Assembly: GCA_946497905.1 (NCBI GenBank)
Contig: CAMMMI010000007.1
Location: 1-29,187 of the forward strand
DNA: 29,187 nt
DNA from: an uncultured Clostridium sp.
GTDB taxonomy: Bacteria > Bacillota > Clostridia > TANB77 > CAG-508
Reading direction: 5' to 3'
Under the pieces are notes generated by a model. It saw only the letters and a list, made by a program, of their open reading frames with translations, was not told the DNA's origin and ran no database searches. The position numbers and the translations under genes were made by a program. Positions 7,826 to 17,482 of this stretch are shown piece by piece (position 1 is the first letter of the stretch; each line of letters opens with the position of its first letter).

Positions 7826-7977
7826 TACGGTTTCATGCTATATAGGACATAATATACCAATAAATATAGTATTTTTGGTTCAATACATAATTTAGAATTT
7901 CTAAAATTATTCCTATCACATTCAAAATACTATATTTATTGGTATATTATGTCCTATATAGTTAAGAATTGTAACAA
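7822..7977. repeat. Palindromic repeat element, copy 2 (short form, inverted)
   Basis: Bases 7838-7875 and 7924-7961 are perfect 38-base inverted repeats. The outer ends carry GTTAC (7824-7828) and GTAAC (7971-7975). The inner sequence matches copy 1 (86-309) read on the other strand, for instance GGTTCAATACATAATTTA and the stretch ending CACATTCAAAATACTATA. It lacks the roughly 70-90 base GC-richer core of copy 1. It lies between the divergent Asn-rich operon and the first surface-protein operon, so it may also act as a hairpin insulator between them. Confidence 0.85.
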
Positions 7978-8014
7978 TAAAATTTAACATAAATGGTTAA
8001 TTTGTAAAAAACCA

Positions 8015-8043
8015 TTGAAAAATCAGGAAAAAAGCGGTATAAT
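8015..8043 (+). promoter_or_regulatory. Sigma-A-type promoter of the first surface-protein operon
   Basis: TTGAAA (8015-8020), 17-base spacer, TATAAT (8038-8043). The hexamers and spacing are identical to the promoter at 376-404. It lies just outside the right end of the palindromic element and 219 bases ahead of the first surface-protein gene. Confidence 0.7.
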
Positions 8044-8049
8044 ATAAGT

Positions 8050-8262
8050 GAGTGGTTTTACATAAATGACAGATATTACAAATTTTACAAAAATGTCATG
8101 AAAGTGTAATATAGAATATATTTATATTATAAAATGTAAGTCCGTAAAACTATTGAAAACAGTTAAAAAATATGCTAATATTAATGATTGATTTTTTATC
8201 AAAAAATTTATATTATATAAAGGAAATATTAATTTTAAGTGTTTTTTAAAGGAGGAATAAAA
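8050..8262 (+). promoter_or_regulatory. Long untranslated leader of the first surface-protein operon
   Basis: About 210 bases lie between the inferred transcription start and the ATG. They contain a possible weak hairpin (ATGACA...TGTCAT, roughly 8065-8099), a CCGTAA (8142-8147) also found in the leaders of the DUF4321 gene and of the second surface operon, and end in a perfect AAAGGAGG (8248-8255). No known riboswitch class could be recognised. A regulatory role is inferred from length only. Confidence 0.35.
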
Positions 8263-11200
8263 ATGAAAAACAAATTTCTAAAAATTAGCATTATTGTAGC
8301 ATTAGTATTAACAATGACACTTGCCAATTTTATTTTTGTTGGTTCAAGTTTTATAAGTTATGCCAAAGATATATTAGCTACAAATCATGCTAACATAGAA
8401 TTTAATACGTACTTTAAAGATAAAGAAGGAAAAAACACAAATTCCTTAGAAATCACATCAGAAGAGCAAGAACAGGTACTATACCTAAAAGTAAATGTTA
8501 AAAAAGATGGATACTTTAATGGAAAAGTAGAAATTGCAAATAATAACTTTACAATTGTTAGTACAGAAAATCAATATGTAAACAGAATCGAAGGAAATAC
8601 GATATATTTAAATCAATTAAATGCAGGAACAAATGCAGAAATTGATATAAAAATAAAACCTGTAACAGAAAATCAAATAGATACAGGTTTATTAGACATG
8701 AATACTGAAATAACATTAACAGGTGAATATAAAGACAGTACAGAAAAAAATATAACAATAGACTCAACAAGAAATGTAAACTTAAAACTAGTAGAAACAA
8801 ATACACCAGAAAATGCAGAAAACAGTATAGATATAATAACAAATAAAGTAATGAAGATAAATGGAGAAGAAAAAAGAATAATCCAATTCTCATTAAATTT
8901 AGGATTAAAAGAAAATAATTATCCAATAAAAAACATAAATTCAAAAATTAATATTCCAGAAATAAATGGACAACAACCAGAAGTTGTACAAGTTGTTAAT
9001 TTAAACAATATGACATCATATGAATATAAAAACGAAAATGGATATGTAGAATTCCAACTTTCAAATGAATTAACACAAGAAAATAAAATTACTTGGAAAA
9101 AATCTGGAAATGAAAATATCATATTAACATATATATATGAAAAAGACGCAAATTTAGATAATATAGAAATAACAGCACAAGAAAAAATAACTTTATATAA
9201 TGATAAAGAAATACAAGCAAATGATACAAAAATAACATTAAATAATGAAGAAAAAGATACAACAATAGCAATAGTAACAGAAAATAGTGAACAACAAATA
9301 TTTAAAGGAAAACTATATTCTGGTATAGATAGAAGTTATAATTCTACAACAAGATTAGTAGTAAATTTAGCTAATACAGCAGAGTATATAAGTGTAAAAG
9401 AACAAAATAATTTTGTTGCAGATGAAGATACATTATTAGATGCAAATATTATATACACAAAAACATCTTTTAGTAAGCAAAGTTTTGATGAAATTTTTGG
9501 AGCAAATGGATTTATAGAAATAATAAATCAAGATGGACAAGTAATAGGAAGAGTAGATTCAACTTCAGTACCTGATGAGAGCGGAAACATTAATATAGAA
9601 TATACAAATATAGAAGCCAAAAATATAGAAATAAGAACATCAGCACCAATAAAAGAAGGTACAATTAATTTTAATAACCAAAAAACAATAAAACAAAATG
9701 ATATAAATATAGTTAAAAATATAAATAAAATACAAACAACAGCAGTAGCAAGTTATAATATAAATGTAACAGATAACCAAAAATATACAGCAGGAATGCA
9801 AACAGAAGCTAAATCAGAAATAGTTTTAAATGAAACAAAAACAATTGCAAGACTAGAAATTAATAAAGATACATTATCAACAGTAGTTGAAAATAATGTT
9901 GAAATGAGAGCTATATTAAATACAAACAGTGAAGAATATAATTTATATGAAAATCCAACTATAAATATAACTTTACCAGAAGAAATTGAAGGAATAGAAA
10001 TAAATAGTATAGATTTAGTTTATGAAAATGAATTAACAATACAAAATTATACAGTAAATGGAAGAATTTTAACAATAACATTAGCAGGAAAACAAACACA
10101 ATATAAAGAACAATCAATTGAAGGTGCAACAATAATAATAAATGCTGATATAAAAGTAAATAAAAAATCAGCAACGGCAGTAAAACCAATAACAATGGAA
10201 TACATAAATGGTCAAGAAGTAGGAACAAGTTCAAAAGACATACAAATAGTAGCACCTACAGATGTAACAGCAATAAATAGTATTAAAGATTTAGGAATAG
10301 AAACAGTAGGACAAGAAGAAAAACAAACAGTTTCAATGGAAAAAGGGCAAGACGCAAAAAGCTTAGAAGTGCAATTAGAGATAATAAATAACAATCAAGA
10401 ACCAATAAGTAACATGGAAGTATTGGGAACTTTCCCTACTGATAGTAAAGCAAACAATTTAGGCGTAAAACTTGCAAGTACAATAAATATGGAAAATGCA
10501 ACAATTTATTATACAGAAAATGAAAATGCAACAGATGATTTACAAAATACTGAAAATGGATGGACACAAAATGCAACTAGAAACAGTAAAAAATACTTGA
10601 TACAATATGATAGCTTAGAATCTGGACAAAGTATTATAGGTACATATAACATAGAAGTACCAGAAAATCTTGAATATAATCAAAAAGCATTAGAAGGATA
10701 TGATGTAAGCTATATAAATAGTGTAACAAATGTAGCAAATACAATTGAATCAACAGATATAGAAATGAATACAGGAGTAGGACCAAGAATAGAAACAGCA
10801 TTAAGTGCAACAGTAGGAAATAAAAATATAACTTCAGATACAAAAGTAAAAAATGGAGAAGTTATAAAATACCATGTAGAAATCTCTAATACAGGTTCAG
10901 AAGAAATACAAAATGTATTAGTAACAGGACAAATACCAGAAGGTACAACATTAGTAGAACCAGTAGAAAATTACGAATATACAGGTTCATCATATTATAA
11001 AGAAGTAGAAACAGATAAATTTGAAAAAACAATAGAAAAAATTGCAGTAGGAGAAAAAGCAATTGTAGAATATGAAGTAAGAGTAAATTCAAAAACACCT
11101 GAAAGCACTACACTTACAAATACTATAGAAACTAAATATGGTGAGGCAGTAAATGAATCTAACGAAATACAAACAACAACAGAAGGTGGAAATTTAAGAG

Positions 11201-13131
11201 TAAGTGTAAAGAAAGTTACAGATAGAAATATAAATATATATGGCAATGGGGCTGTAGAATATTTTGCTATAATAGAAAATATTTCAGAGAGTAAACAAGA
11301 TAATGTAAAAGTTGAAACAAATATTTCAGAAAATTTAGAAATAGAAGAATTAACTTTATATACAGGAATGGGAAGTCAAGAAGTATCAGATGAAGAAATA
11401 TTTACTGAAGCTACTGCTGAAGTTGTCAATCCAGATAACGAAAGTGACAAAGAAGATATTAACAAAGATGTGCAATCTGAAGTAATACAATATGATAAAG
11501 AAGTAGATATCGGATCTTTAGAAGTTGGGGAAGTAAAAGTATTGTCATACAGTACACTTGTAAATACATCTGATGATAATAAATCTAAATTTTATACAAT
11601 AGCTAAAGATAGTACTAAAGAATATACTTCTAATGTGTGGACAGACGAAATAAGTAACTATGATATTTCAATGACAATGATATCAAATACAGATAGTAAA
11701 TACGTAAAAGCAGGAGATATAATAGAATATACAATAGTAGTAAATAACAATTCAGAAAGTAGAGCAGAAAATGTAATTTTAAAAGATACTATCCCAGAGG
11801 AATTAACAATAACTAATATAACAGTTGATGGACAAAAAGTTGAAGGAATAGAAACAAATCAAGTAGAAATAAGATTAAACATAATGGAAAAAGGTAGTTG
11901 TGAAATAAAAATAGAAACGATGGTAAATGAAGCGGATGATAGAGAAGAAGCAGAAACTATTTCTAATAAAGCTGTTATAGAATTTGCAGGACAAAAAATG
12001 GCAGAGACTGATACTATAAACCATATAATAGAGCCTACAAAAGCTAATGATGGTGACAATACAGATAATGGAGATAATAACTCAGGAAATGGAGATATTG
12101 CAGAAGGAACAAAAATGATAAGTGGTTTAGCTTGGTATGATGAAAATGCAAATGGTATAAAAGATGAAAATGAAAAAACTCTAGATAATGTAAAAGTTAA
12201 ATTATTAAATACAAAAACTAATAATTTAGTAAAAGATACATCAGGAAACATATTAGAAACAACAACAAATGGTCAAGGTATGTATGTATTAGATAATATA
12301 GTAAATGGACAATATATAGTTATTTTTGAATATAACACAACACAATACACAGTTACTAAATATAAAGTACAAGGTGTAGATGAAAGCAAAAATTCAGATG
12401 CAATGTTAACAGACTTAAATATAGAAAATAATACTCAAAAAGTAACAGGTACAGATATAATATCAATTGAAGACAATAATATTTCAGATATTAATATAGG
12501 ATTAATAGAATTAAAAACATTTGATTTAAAACTAGAAAAATTTGTAAGTAAAATTATATTACAAAATTCAGCAGGAACAACAGTAAGAGAATTTAATAAT
12601 GAAAAATTAGCAAAAGTTGAAATAGATGCAAAACAATTAGCAGGAACAACAGTTATAATAGAATATAAAATAAATGTTACAAATGCTGGAGAGATAGACG
12701 GATATGCTAGAAAAGTAGCAGATTATATGCCAAATGATCTTCAATTTAGTTCAGAATTAAATAAAGATTGGTATCAACAAGGTGGAGTATTATATAATTC
12801 AAGTATAGCAAATGATAAAATAGCAGCAGGGGAAACAAAAACATTAACTTTAACACTAACAAAAACAATGAACGAAAACAATACAGGACTTGTAAATAAT
12901 ACAGCAGAGATAGCAGAAGCATATAACGAATTAGGACTAGGAGACATAAATTCAACACCAGCAAACAAAGTACAAGGTGAAAATGACATGGATTATGCAG
13001 ATGTAATTTTAAGTATTAGAACAGGTGGAATTGTTTATGCAGGAATAACCATTATAGTAATTGTAATATTAGCAATCGTAGTACTTGTAATTGTTAGAAA
13101 AAAGAATAATATAAATATAGATGAAATATAA
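8263..13131 (+). CDS. Giant surface protein A1: DUF11-like repeats, SdrD_B domain, C-terminal anchor
   Basis: 1622 residues. Signal peptide 1-34 (ends SYA). A long N-terminal beta-rich part (about 40-840) has no named domain I can assign, but its counterpart in A2 is colinear. DUF11-like repeats start near 847, 978 and 1133. An Asn/Asp/Gly linker (about 1262-1278) is followed by an SdrD_B domain (about 1286-1385) with a calcium-loop-like DENANGIKDENE. Next comes the six-copy module described in the findings (about 1418-1585; K in DLKLEKFVSK, DYMP, NTAEI, STPAN). A membrane helix with basic tail closes the protein; before it stands SIRTGG instead of LPXTG. ATG at 8263 follows AAAGGAGG by 7 bases; a GTG at 8239 precedes that site and is rejected. 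The B1 gene follows after 24 bases. Likely an extended wall or membrane stalk; ligand unknown. Confidence 0.85.
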   Translation: MKNKFLKISIIVALVLTMTLANFIFVGSSFISYAKDILATNHANIEFNTYFKDKEGKNTNSLEITSEEQEQVLYLKVNVKKDGYFNGKVEIANNNFTIVSTENQYVNRIEGNTIYLNQLNAGTNAEIDIKIKPVTENQIDTGLLDMNTEITLTGEYKDSTEKNITIDSTRNVNLKLVETNTPENAENSIDIITNKVMKINGEEKRIIQFSLNLGLKENNYPIKNINSKINIPEINGQQPEVVQVVNLNNMTSYEYKNENGYVEFQLSNELTQENKITWKKSGNENIILTYIYEKDANLDNIEITAQEKITLYNDKEIQANDTKITLNNEEKDTTIAIVTENSEQQIFKGKLYSGIDRSYNSTTRLVVNLANTAEYISVKEQNNFVADEDTLLDANIIYTKTSFSKQSFDEIFGANGFIEIINQDGQVIGRVDSTSVPDESGNINIEYTNIEAKNIEIRTSAPIKEGTINFNNQKTIKQNDINIVKNINKIQTTAVASYNINVTDNQKYTAGMQTEAKSEIVLNETKTIARLEINKDTLSTVVENNVEMRAILNTNSEEYNLYENPTINITLPEEIEGIEINSIDLVYENELTIQNYTVNGRILTITLAGKQTQYKEQSIEGATIIINADIKVNKKSATAVKPITMEYINGQEVGTSSKDIQIVAPTDVTAINSIKDLGIETVGQEEKQTVSMEKGQDAKSLEVQLEIINNNQEPISNMEVLGTFPTDSKANNLGVKLASTINMENATIYYTENENATDDLQNTENGWTQNATRNSKKYLIQYDSLESGQSIIGTYNIEVPENLEYNQKALEGYDVSYINSVTNVANTIESTDIEMNTGVGPRIETALSATVGNKNITSDTKVKNGEVIKYHVEISNTGSEEIQNVLVTGQIPEGTTLVEPVENYEYTGSSYYKEVETDKFEKTIEKIAVGEKAIVEYEVRVNSKTPESTTLTNTIETKYGEAVNESNEIQTTTEGGNLRVSVKKVTDRNINIYGNGAVEYFAIIENISESKQDNVKVETNISENLEIEELTLYTGMGSQEVSDEEIFTEATAEVVNPDNESDKEDINKDVQSEVIQYDKEVDIGSLEVGEVKVLSYSTLVNTSDDNKSKFYTIAKDSTKEYTSNVWTDEISNYDISMTMISNTDSKYVKAGDIIEYTIVVNNNSESRAENVILKDTIPEELTITNITVDGQKVEGIETNQVEIRLNIMEKGSCEIKIETMVNEADDREEAETISNKAVIEFAGQKMAETDTINHIIEPTKANDGDNTDNGDNNSGNGDIAEGTKMISGLAWYDENANGIKDENEKTLDNVKVKLLNTKTNNLVKDTSGNILETTTNGQGMYVLDNIVNGQYIVIFEYNTTQYTVTKYKVQGVDESKNSDAMLTDLNIENNTQKVTGTDIISIEDNNISDINIGLIELKTFDLKLEKFVSKIILQNSAGTTVREFNNEKLAKVEIDAKQLAGTTVIIEYKINVTNAGEIDGYARKVADYMPNDLQFSSELNKDWYQQGGVLYNSSIANDKIAAGETKTLTLTLTKTMNENNTGLVNNTAEIAEAYNELGLGDINSTPANKVQGENDMDYADVILSIRTGGIVYAGITIIVIVILAIVVLVIVRKKNNINIDEI

Positions 13132-13155
13132 GAAGGGAAAGGAGGTATAAAATTT

Positions 13156-16100
13156 ATGAAGAACATTAAAAACAAAATTATATTAGGAATAAGTTTAATA
13201 TTTGCAATGCTATGTATAGCTAATATATCAAATGCAGCATCATATACTAATTATAAAGTCGGAGATATATTGTACAGATCATATTATGATTATATATATG
13301 ATAACAATTTATTTTGTCTACAACATGGTCAAGCATTACCAGGATGGAAAGTAACATATAGAGTAGATTCAATAGTAACGATAGAAGGTTTAAAATCTAC
13401 TAATGAAGCAAATAAAACCAAAGTTACAGCATGGGAAAATGGAGTACTTGCATATATATTATCAAAAGATAATGGGACAGAAGCAAGTGGAATAGATAAG
13501 CAATATGGTCCTGTAGCAAATGCAATTTGGAGTTATATACCAGAATGGGGACAAAATGTGGGAAGAAAGCATGGAATAGATAAATCATTTATGACAGGAA
13601 ATGCAGGGCAAGCACAATATGATTATCTTATAACTGAAGCTAAAAATTATGCAACAAATCTTAAAGAAGAGCAAAGTTTTAAAGATATTACAGATAAAAA
13701 TAAGATAAAAGCTAATTCAGTTACTCGAAATGGAAAATCATATATAAAAGTAGGACCATTTAAGTGGTCATTTACAGGAACATTAAGTAATATTTCTGTA
13801 TATGATCAGGATGGAAAAGCAATAAGTAATATATTGTATAATAGATATCAAGGTAAAGATTTAGTGGAAACTAAGGTAAGTGATATAAAATCTGGAAAAC
13901 CATTTTATGTGTTAATACCTACAGATAAAGGTGTAAGGGAAATTACTAGTATATCAGGAACTTGTAAGTATGAGGTGAAATGTGCAAAATTGTGGTTTTT
14001 AGAAAGCTTAAGCGGAGCAAGTTTCCAAAACTTAATTGGAAGAGAACCATATACAAAGGATGACACTATTAAAGAAAAATTTAATTACAAAATTCCTTTA
14101 TCAGGAGATTTGAGAGTAATAAAAATAGTAAATAATTCAGAAATAAAATTACCAGGAGTTGGATTTATAATACAAAATAAAGATACAGGTAAATATGTAA
14201 GACAAAATTCAGATAAAACAATATCATATGTTGATAAAAGTAAAGCTACAGAATTCATAACAGATAAAAATGGACAATTTAAAGTGGAGAATTTATTAGT
14301 AGGTACATATGTAGCATATGAAACGAAAAATCCTAATTATGGTTATGAAATAATATCAGAAGGAGTAGAAGGTACAGTTGTAGTTGATAAAACTTCAGAA
14401 TTAAAAATACCAAATAAACAAAAATACATAAAACTTTCAGGCTATGTATGGTTAGATAAGCAATCAGAAAAACAAGACATGCGAAATGATTTATATAATG
14501 ATGGAGAATTTGACTATGAAGATAAATTATTAAATGGAATCCCAGTAAGATTAAAAGATAAATCAGGAAAGGTAATAAAAGAAACAACTACAGCAGATAG
14601 AGGAGCATATCAATTTGTAGATGTAGAAGTAGAAAATTTAGGAAATTACTATATCGAATTTGAATATGATGGATTAACATTTACAAATGTTATACCATAT
14701 ATAGATAAAGACAATGGTTCAAAAGCAGCAGAAAATGAAAATACAAGAAGAACATTTAATAATAACTTTAGTATTGTTGAAGGTACAGGAGAAAATACAG
14801 GTATAACAAAAGATTCAAATGGAAATAAAGTACATGATTTAACATATAGTAAAGACGAAAAAGAATATAAATCAAGATTCGAAAATGTAACATTTGAAGA
14901 TGAAAATGCAGAAGTATTAACCTTAAAGGATAAAGGTAAATTCCCAATTACGGCTCTAACAGATGAGACAGGATATAATATTTTAGATCATTATGTAGTT
15001 GGACAAGAAGAAATTAAGAATATAAATTTAGGATTGTATGAAAGAGAACAACCAGATTTAGCATTAGTAAAAGATTTAGATAATGTAAGTCTTTCAATAA
15101 ATGGATATGGACATACATATAATTACGGAACAAAGGCAAAAATAGTTGAAAGTGAAAAAGAAAAATCACAAGAGGATGAAAATAGTATATTTAATGTTGG
15201 GGTTAAATTTGGAGATAAATATTCTAGTATGACATATACAAGACCAATATACGAATCAGACTACACATTTGAAGATCAAGATAAAAGTAGAGAATTAAAA
15301 GTAAAATTAACATATAAAATAATGTTAAAAAATCAAGCTACAAACCTTGTATCACAGGTAAACTCAATAGTAGATTACTTTGATAGTAGATATGAAATAG
15401 CAGAAAATGGAGTAGGTACAGGAATAGAAAATGGAAAAATTACAGGAAACCTAAACTATACTAAAGACACAACATATAACAATTCAAAATACACAAAAAT
15501 AATAATAGAAACAAATTCTAAGATAGAAGCACAAAAACAAAATGCAATATATATACAATTTGAGCTATCAAGAGAAGCAGTTAAAGCTATAATAGACGAA
15601 CTAGGAACTCCTGAGGGACAAAACAATTTACTAGAAAATGTAGTAGAAATAAACTCATATTCAGTATTTGATAAAGAAGGAAATGTATATGCAGGTATAG
15701 ATGTAGATTCTAACCCAGGAAATGCAGAACCAGGAAATACAAAAACATTTGAAGATGATACAGATAGAGCTCCAGCATTAAGGCTAGAAGTAGCAGACGC
15801 AAGAGAAATGCAAGGTAAAGTATTCTTAGACGAAACTACAAATGAATTAAAAGTTGGAGAAGAAAGAAAAGGCGATGGTCAATACAATGAAGGAGAACCT
15901 GGAATATCAGGAGTTAAAATTAGATTAACAGAAAATACAGGAACAGGTAAAGCATATGATGCAACTACAGATGAAAATGGAGACTTCTTAATAGAAGGAT
16001 TTATTCCAGGTGATTATACATTGACATATACATGGGGAGATGAAACATATACAGTACAAAACTATAAAGGAACAATATATGATAAAGACAGATATAATAA

Positions 16101-17202
16101 AAATATAGAAGATGACACATGGTATAAATCAGAAGAAAATGGACCAAGATATACAGATGCAATAGATGATTATGCTCAAAGAGAAGCAATTGACAATGAA
16201 CTAAAAACAATAACTCATTCTACAACACCGACAATAACAACTATGGATTCTACAACACCAACAATGGGAATAACAGTAGAAGATACAGAGATGAATGTAA
16301 CGACTTCACCAGATGATGAACTTAAATATGAAATTAAAAATATAGACTTTGGTATTGTAGAAAGACCAAGACAAGAAGTAGAATTAATTAAGAGAGTAAG
16401 TAAATTAAAAGTAACATTACCAAATGGTCAAGTACTTGTAGATGTAGAATTAGATGATAATGGAAATATAACTAAAGGATCTCCATATGTTACGGCACAA
16501 GGACCTCTTGAGGGAATGAATCCACCTAATGGAATTGTAAAAGTAGAAATGGACAAAGAATTAATACAAGGTTCTACATTAGAAGTGGAATATAAAATTA
16601 CAGCAAAAAATAATAGTGAATTAGACTATATAAGTGAAGAATACTATAAATTTGGAACAGATAAAGATCCAAATAAACTAGTAACAATTACACCAACAGC
16701 AATTATAGATTATTTAGATAAAGATTGGGAATTCGAAGCTTCTAAGAATGAAGAAGACGGATGGGAAATAAAAACACAAGAAGAAATGGAACAATCACAA
16801 TTATTAGTTACAGAAGTATATAATAATGAAACTGTAAAAGGAAGTATAATATTGTATACAGAAAAACTAGCAGGACAAAAATTAAAACCTACAGAAAGTG
16901 CATATGTAAATTTAAATGTTTCTAAAGTATTGTCAGTAGCAGATGAAATAGATTTAAATAACTATACTGAAATAATTAAAATAGATAAAAGTGGAGGCGG
17001 AGATATAATATCATCAACACCAGGTAACTATTTACCAAGTGAAAACGATGAACCAGATGATGATTTAGCACAATTAGTAACAGTAACTCCACCAACAGGA
17101 CAAAATGGAAATCATATTATAATAATTGCTATAGTTGTAACATCATTGATGGTTGTAGTTGTAGGAATAATAATCATAAAGAAAAAGGCTTTAAATAAAT
17201 AG
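13156..17202 (+). CDS. Giant surface adhesin-like protein B1: Cys head, CnaB, SdrD_B-like domains, TPPTG anchor
   Basis: 1348 residues. Signal peptide 1-27 (ends SNA). Head about 28-316: FC54LQHG, then VANAIWSYI (120-128), and C270 and C276 near IWFL-like KLWFLES. This layout resembles thioester (TQXA) domains, but the Gln of TQxAIW is replaced, so a thioester is doubtful. CnaB/SpaA domain about 317-422 with a complete isopeptide triad: K323, E389, N420. Two SdrD_B-like domains (about 426-510 and 884-970) and two copies of the six-copy module (about 634-875 and 1074-1310). TPPTG (1311-1315) followed by a helix and KKKALNK form an LPXTG-like sorting signal. GGAGG lies 10 bases before the ATG. 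Outside the head and signal peptide the protein has no cysteine. Confidence 0.87.
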   Translation: MKNIKNKIILGISLIFAMLCIANISNAASYTNYKVGDILYRSYYDYIYDNNLFCLQHGQALPGWKVTYRVDSIVTIEGLKSTNEANKTKVTAWENGVLAYILSKDNGTEASGIDKQYGPVANAIWSYIPEWGQNVGRKHGIDKSFMTGNAGQAQYDYLITEAKNYATNLKEEQSFKDITDKNKIKANSVTRNGKSYIKVGPFKWSFTGTLSNISVYDQDGKAISNILYNRYQGKDLVETKVSDIKSGKPFYVLIPTDKGVREITSISGTCKYEVKCAKLWFLESLSGASFQNLIGREPYTKDDTIKEKFNYKIPLSGDLRVIKIVNNSEIKLPGVGFIIQNKDTGKYVRQNSDKTISYVDKSKATEFITDKNGQFKVENLLVGTYVAYETKNPNYGYEIISEGVEGTVVVDKTSELKIPNKQKYIKLSGYVWLDKQSEKQDMRNDLYNDGEFDYEDKLLNGIPVRLKDKSGKVIKETTTADRGAYQFVDVEVENLGNYYIEFEYDGLTFTNVIPYIDKDNGSKAAENENTRRTFNNNFSIVEGTGENTGITKDSNGNKVHDLTYSKDEKEYKSRFENVTFEDENAEVLTLKDKGKFPITALTDETGYNILDHYVVGQEEIKNINLGLYEREQPDLALVKDLDNVSLSINGYGHTYNYGTKAKIVESEKEKSQEDENSIFNVGVKFGDKYSSMTYTRPIYESDYTFEDQDKSRELKVKLTYKIMLKNQATNLVSQVNSIVDYFDSRYEIAENGVGTGIENGKITGNLNYTKDTTYNNSKYTKIIIETNSKIEAQKQNAIYIQFELSREAVKAIIDELGTPEGQNNLLENVVEINSYSVFDKEGNVYAGIDVDSNPGNAEPGNTKTFEDDTDRAPALRLEVADAREMQGKVFLDETTNELKVGEERKGDGQYNEGEPGISGVKIRLTENTGTGKAYDATTDENGDFLIEGFIPGDYTLTYTWGDETYTVQNYKGTIYDKDRYNKNIEDDTWYKSEENGPRYTDAIDDYAQREAIDNELKTITHSTTPTITTMDSTTPTMGITVEDTEMNVTTSPDDELKYEIKNIDFGIVERPRQEVELIKRVSKLKVTLPNGQVLVDVELDDNGNITKGSPYVTAQGPLEGMNPPNGIVKVEMDKELIQGSTLEVEYKITAKNNSELDYISEEYYKFGTDKDPNKLVTITPTAIIDYLDKDWEFEASKNEEDGWEIKTQEEMEQSQLLVTEVYNNETVKGSIILYTEKLAGQKLKPTESAYVNLNVSKVLSVADEIDLNNYTEIIKIDKSGGGDIISSTPGNYLPSENDEPDDDLAQLVTVTPPTGQNGNHIIIIAIVVTSLMVVVVGIIIIKKKALNK

Positions 17203-17207
17203 AATAA

Positions 17208-17248
17208 AAAATAAAACTGTTGATTATCATAATTAGCAGTTTTATTTT
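17208..17248 (+). terminator. Intrinsic terminator after B1
   Basis: Arms of 12 bases (AAAATAAAACTG at 17208-17219, CAGTTTTATTTT at 17237-17248) pair perfectly around a 17-base loop, followed by a T-rich run. It lies 5 bases after the B1 stop. The stem is AT-rich, so it may leak. Confidence 0.7.
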
Positions 17249-17295
17249 GTTTTACGGGTTTCTAACTTACAATAATTGATTATTTTTTATACAAT

Positions 17296-17324
17296 TTGTT
17301 CCAAAAAAGGCTAAAAAATATAAT
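17296..17324 (+). promoter_or_regulatory. Sigma-A-type promoter of the second surface-protein operon
   Basis: TTGTTC (17296-17301), 17-base spacer, TATAAT (17319-17324). The -35 is weaker than those at 376 and 8015. Its position right after the B1 terminator indicates that the second gene pair is transcribed separately from the first. Confidence 0.6.
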
Positions 17325-17330
17325 ATGAAA

Positions 17331-17482
17331 TGTAATAATAATGTAATGAAAATATAAAAAAAATGTAAAAATTATCTAAAAATGATATCCGTAATTAGGC
17401 ATAAGTTCTTACTAAAAAGTACCATTGATAAATAAGCATAAATAAATTAGTATAAATATAATAAATCAGAGGAGGAAACGAT
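17331..17482 (+). promoter_or_regulatory. Leader of the second surface-protein operon
   Basis: About 150 bases between inferred start and ATG. It has several TGTAA motifs, a CCGTAA (17389-17394) and ends with GAGGAGG (17469-17475). No known regulatory RNA class recognised. The spacing of CCGTAA from the promoter differs from that in the first leader. Confidence 0.3.

Larger units (their letters stand above)
8263..17202 (+). repeat. Tandem cassette unit 1 (A1-B1)
   Basis: First of two adjacent, same-strand, same-order gene pairs. A1 is alignable with A2 over its whole length, and B1 with B2 over about their last 1030 residues. The two units have nearly equal size (8.94 and 8.87 kb). Proteins have diverged strongly and the DNA shows few long identical runs, so the duplication is old. 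Confidence 0.85.

Noticed and set aside
8050..8262. Riboswitch such as cyclic di-GMP in the A1 leader
   Set aside because: No conserved core of a known class was found; the leader is AT-rich with only short weak stems.
8558..10843. Several Leu- and Phe-rich minus-strand open frames opposite A1, and similar ones opposite B1, A2, B2 and spoIIE
   Set aside because: Their Leu-rich make-up is what the complement of A-rich coding sequence gives; none has a start site or known domain.
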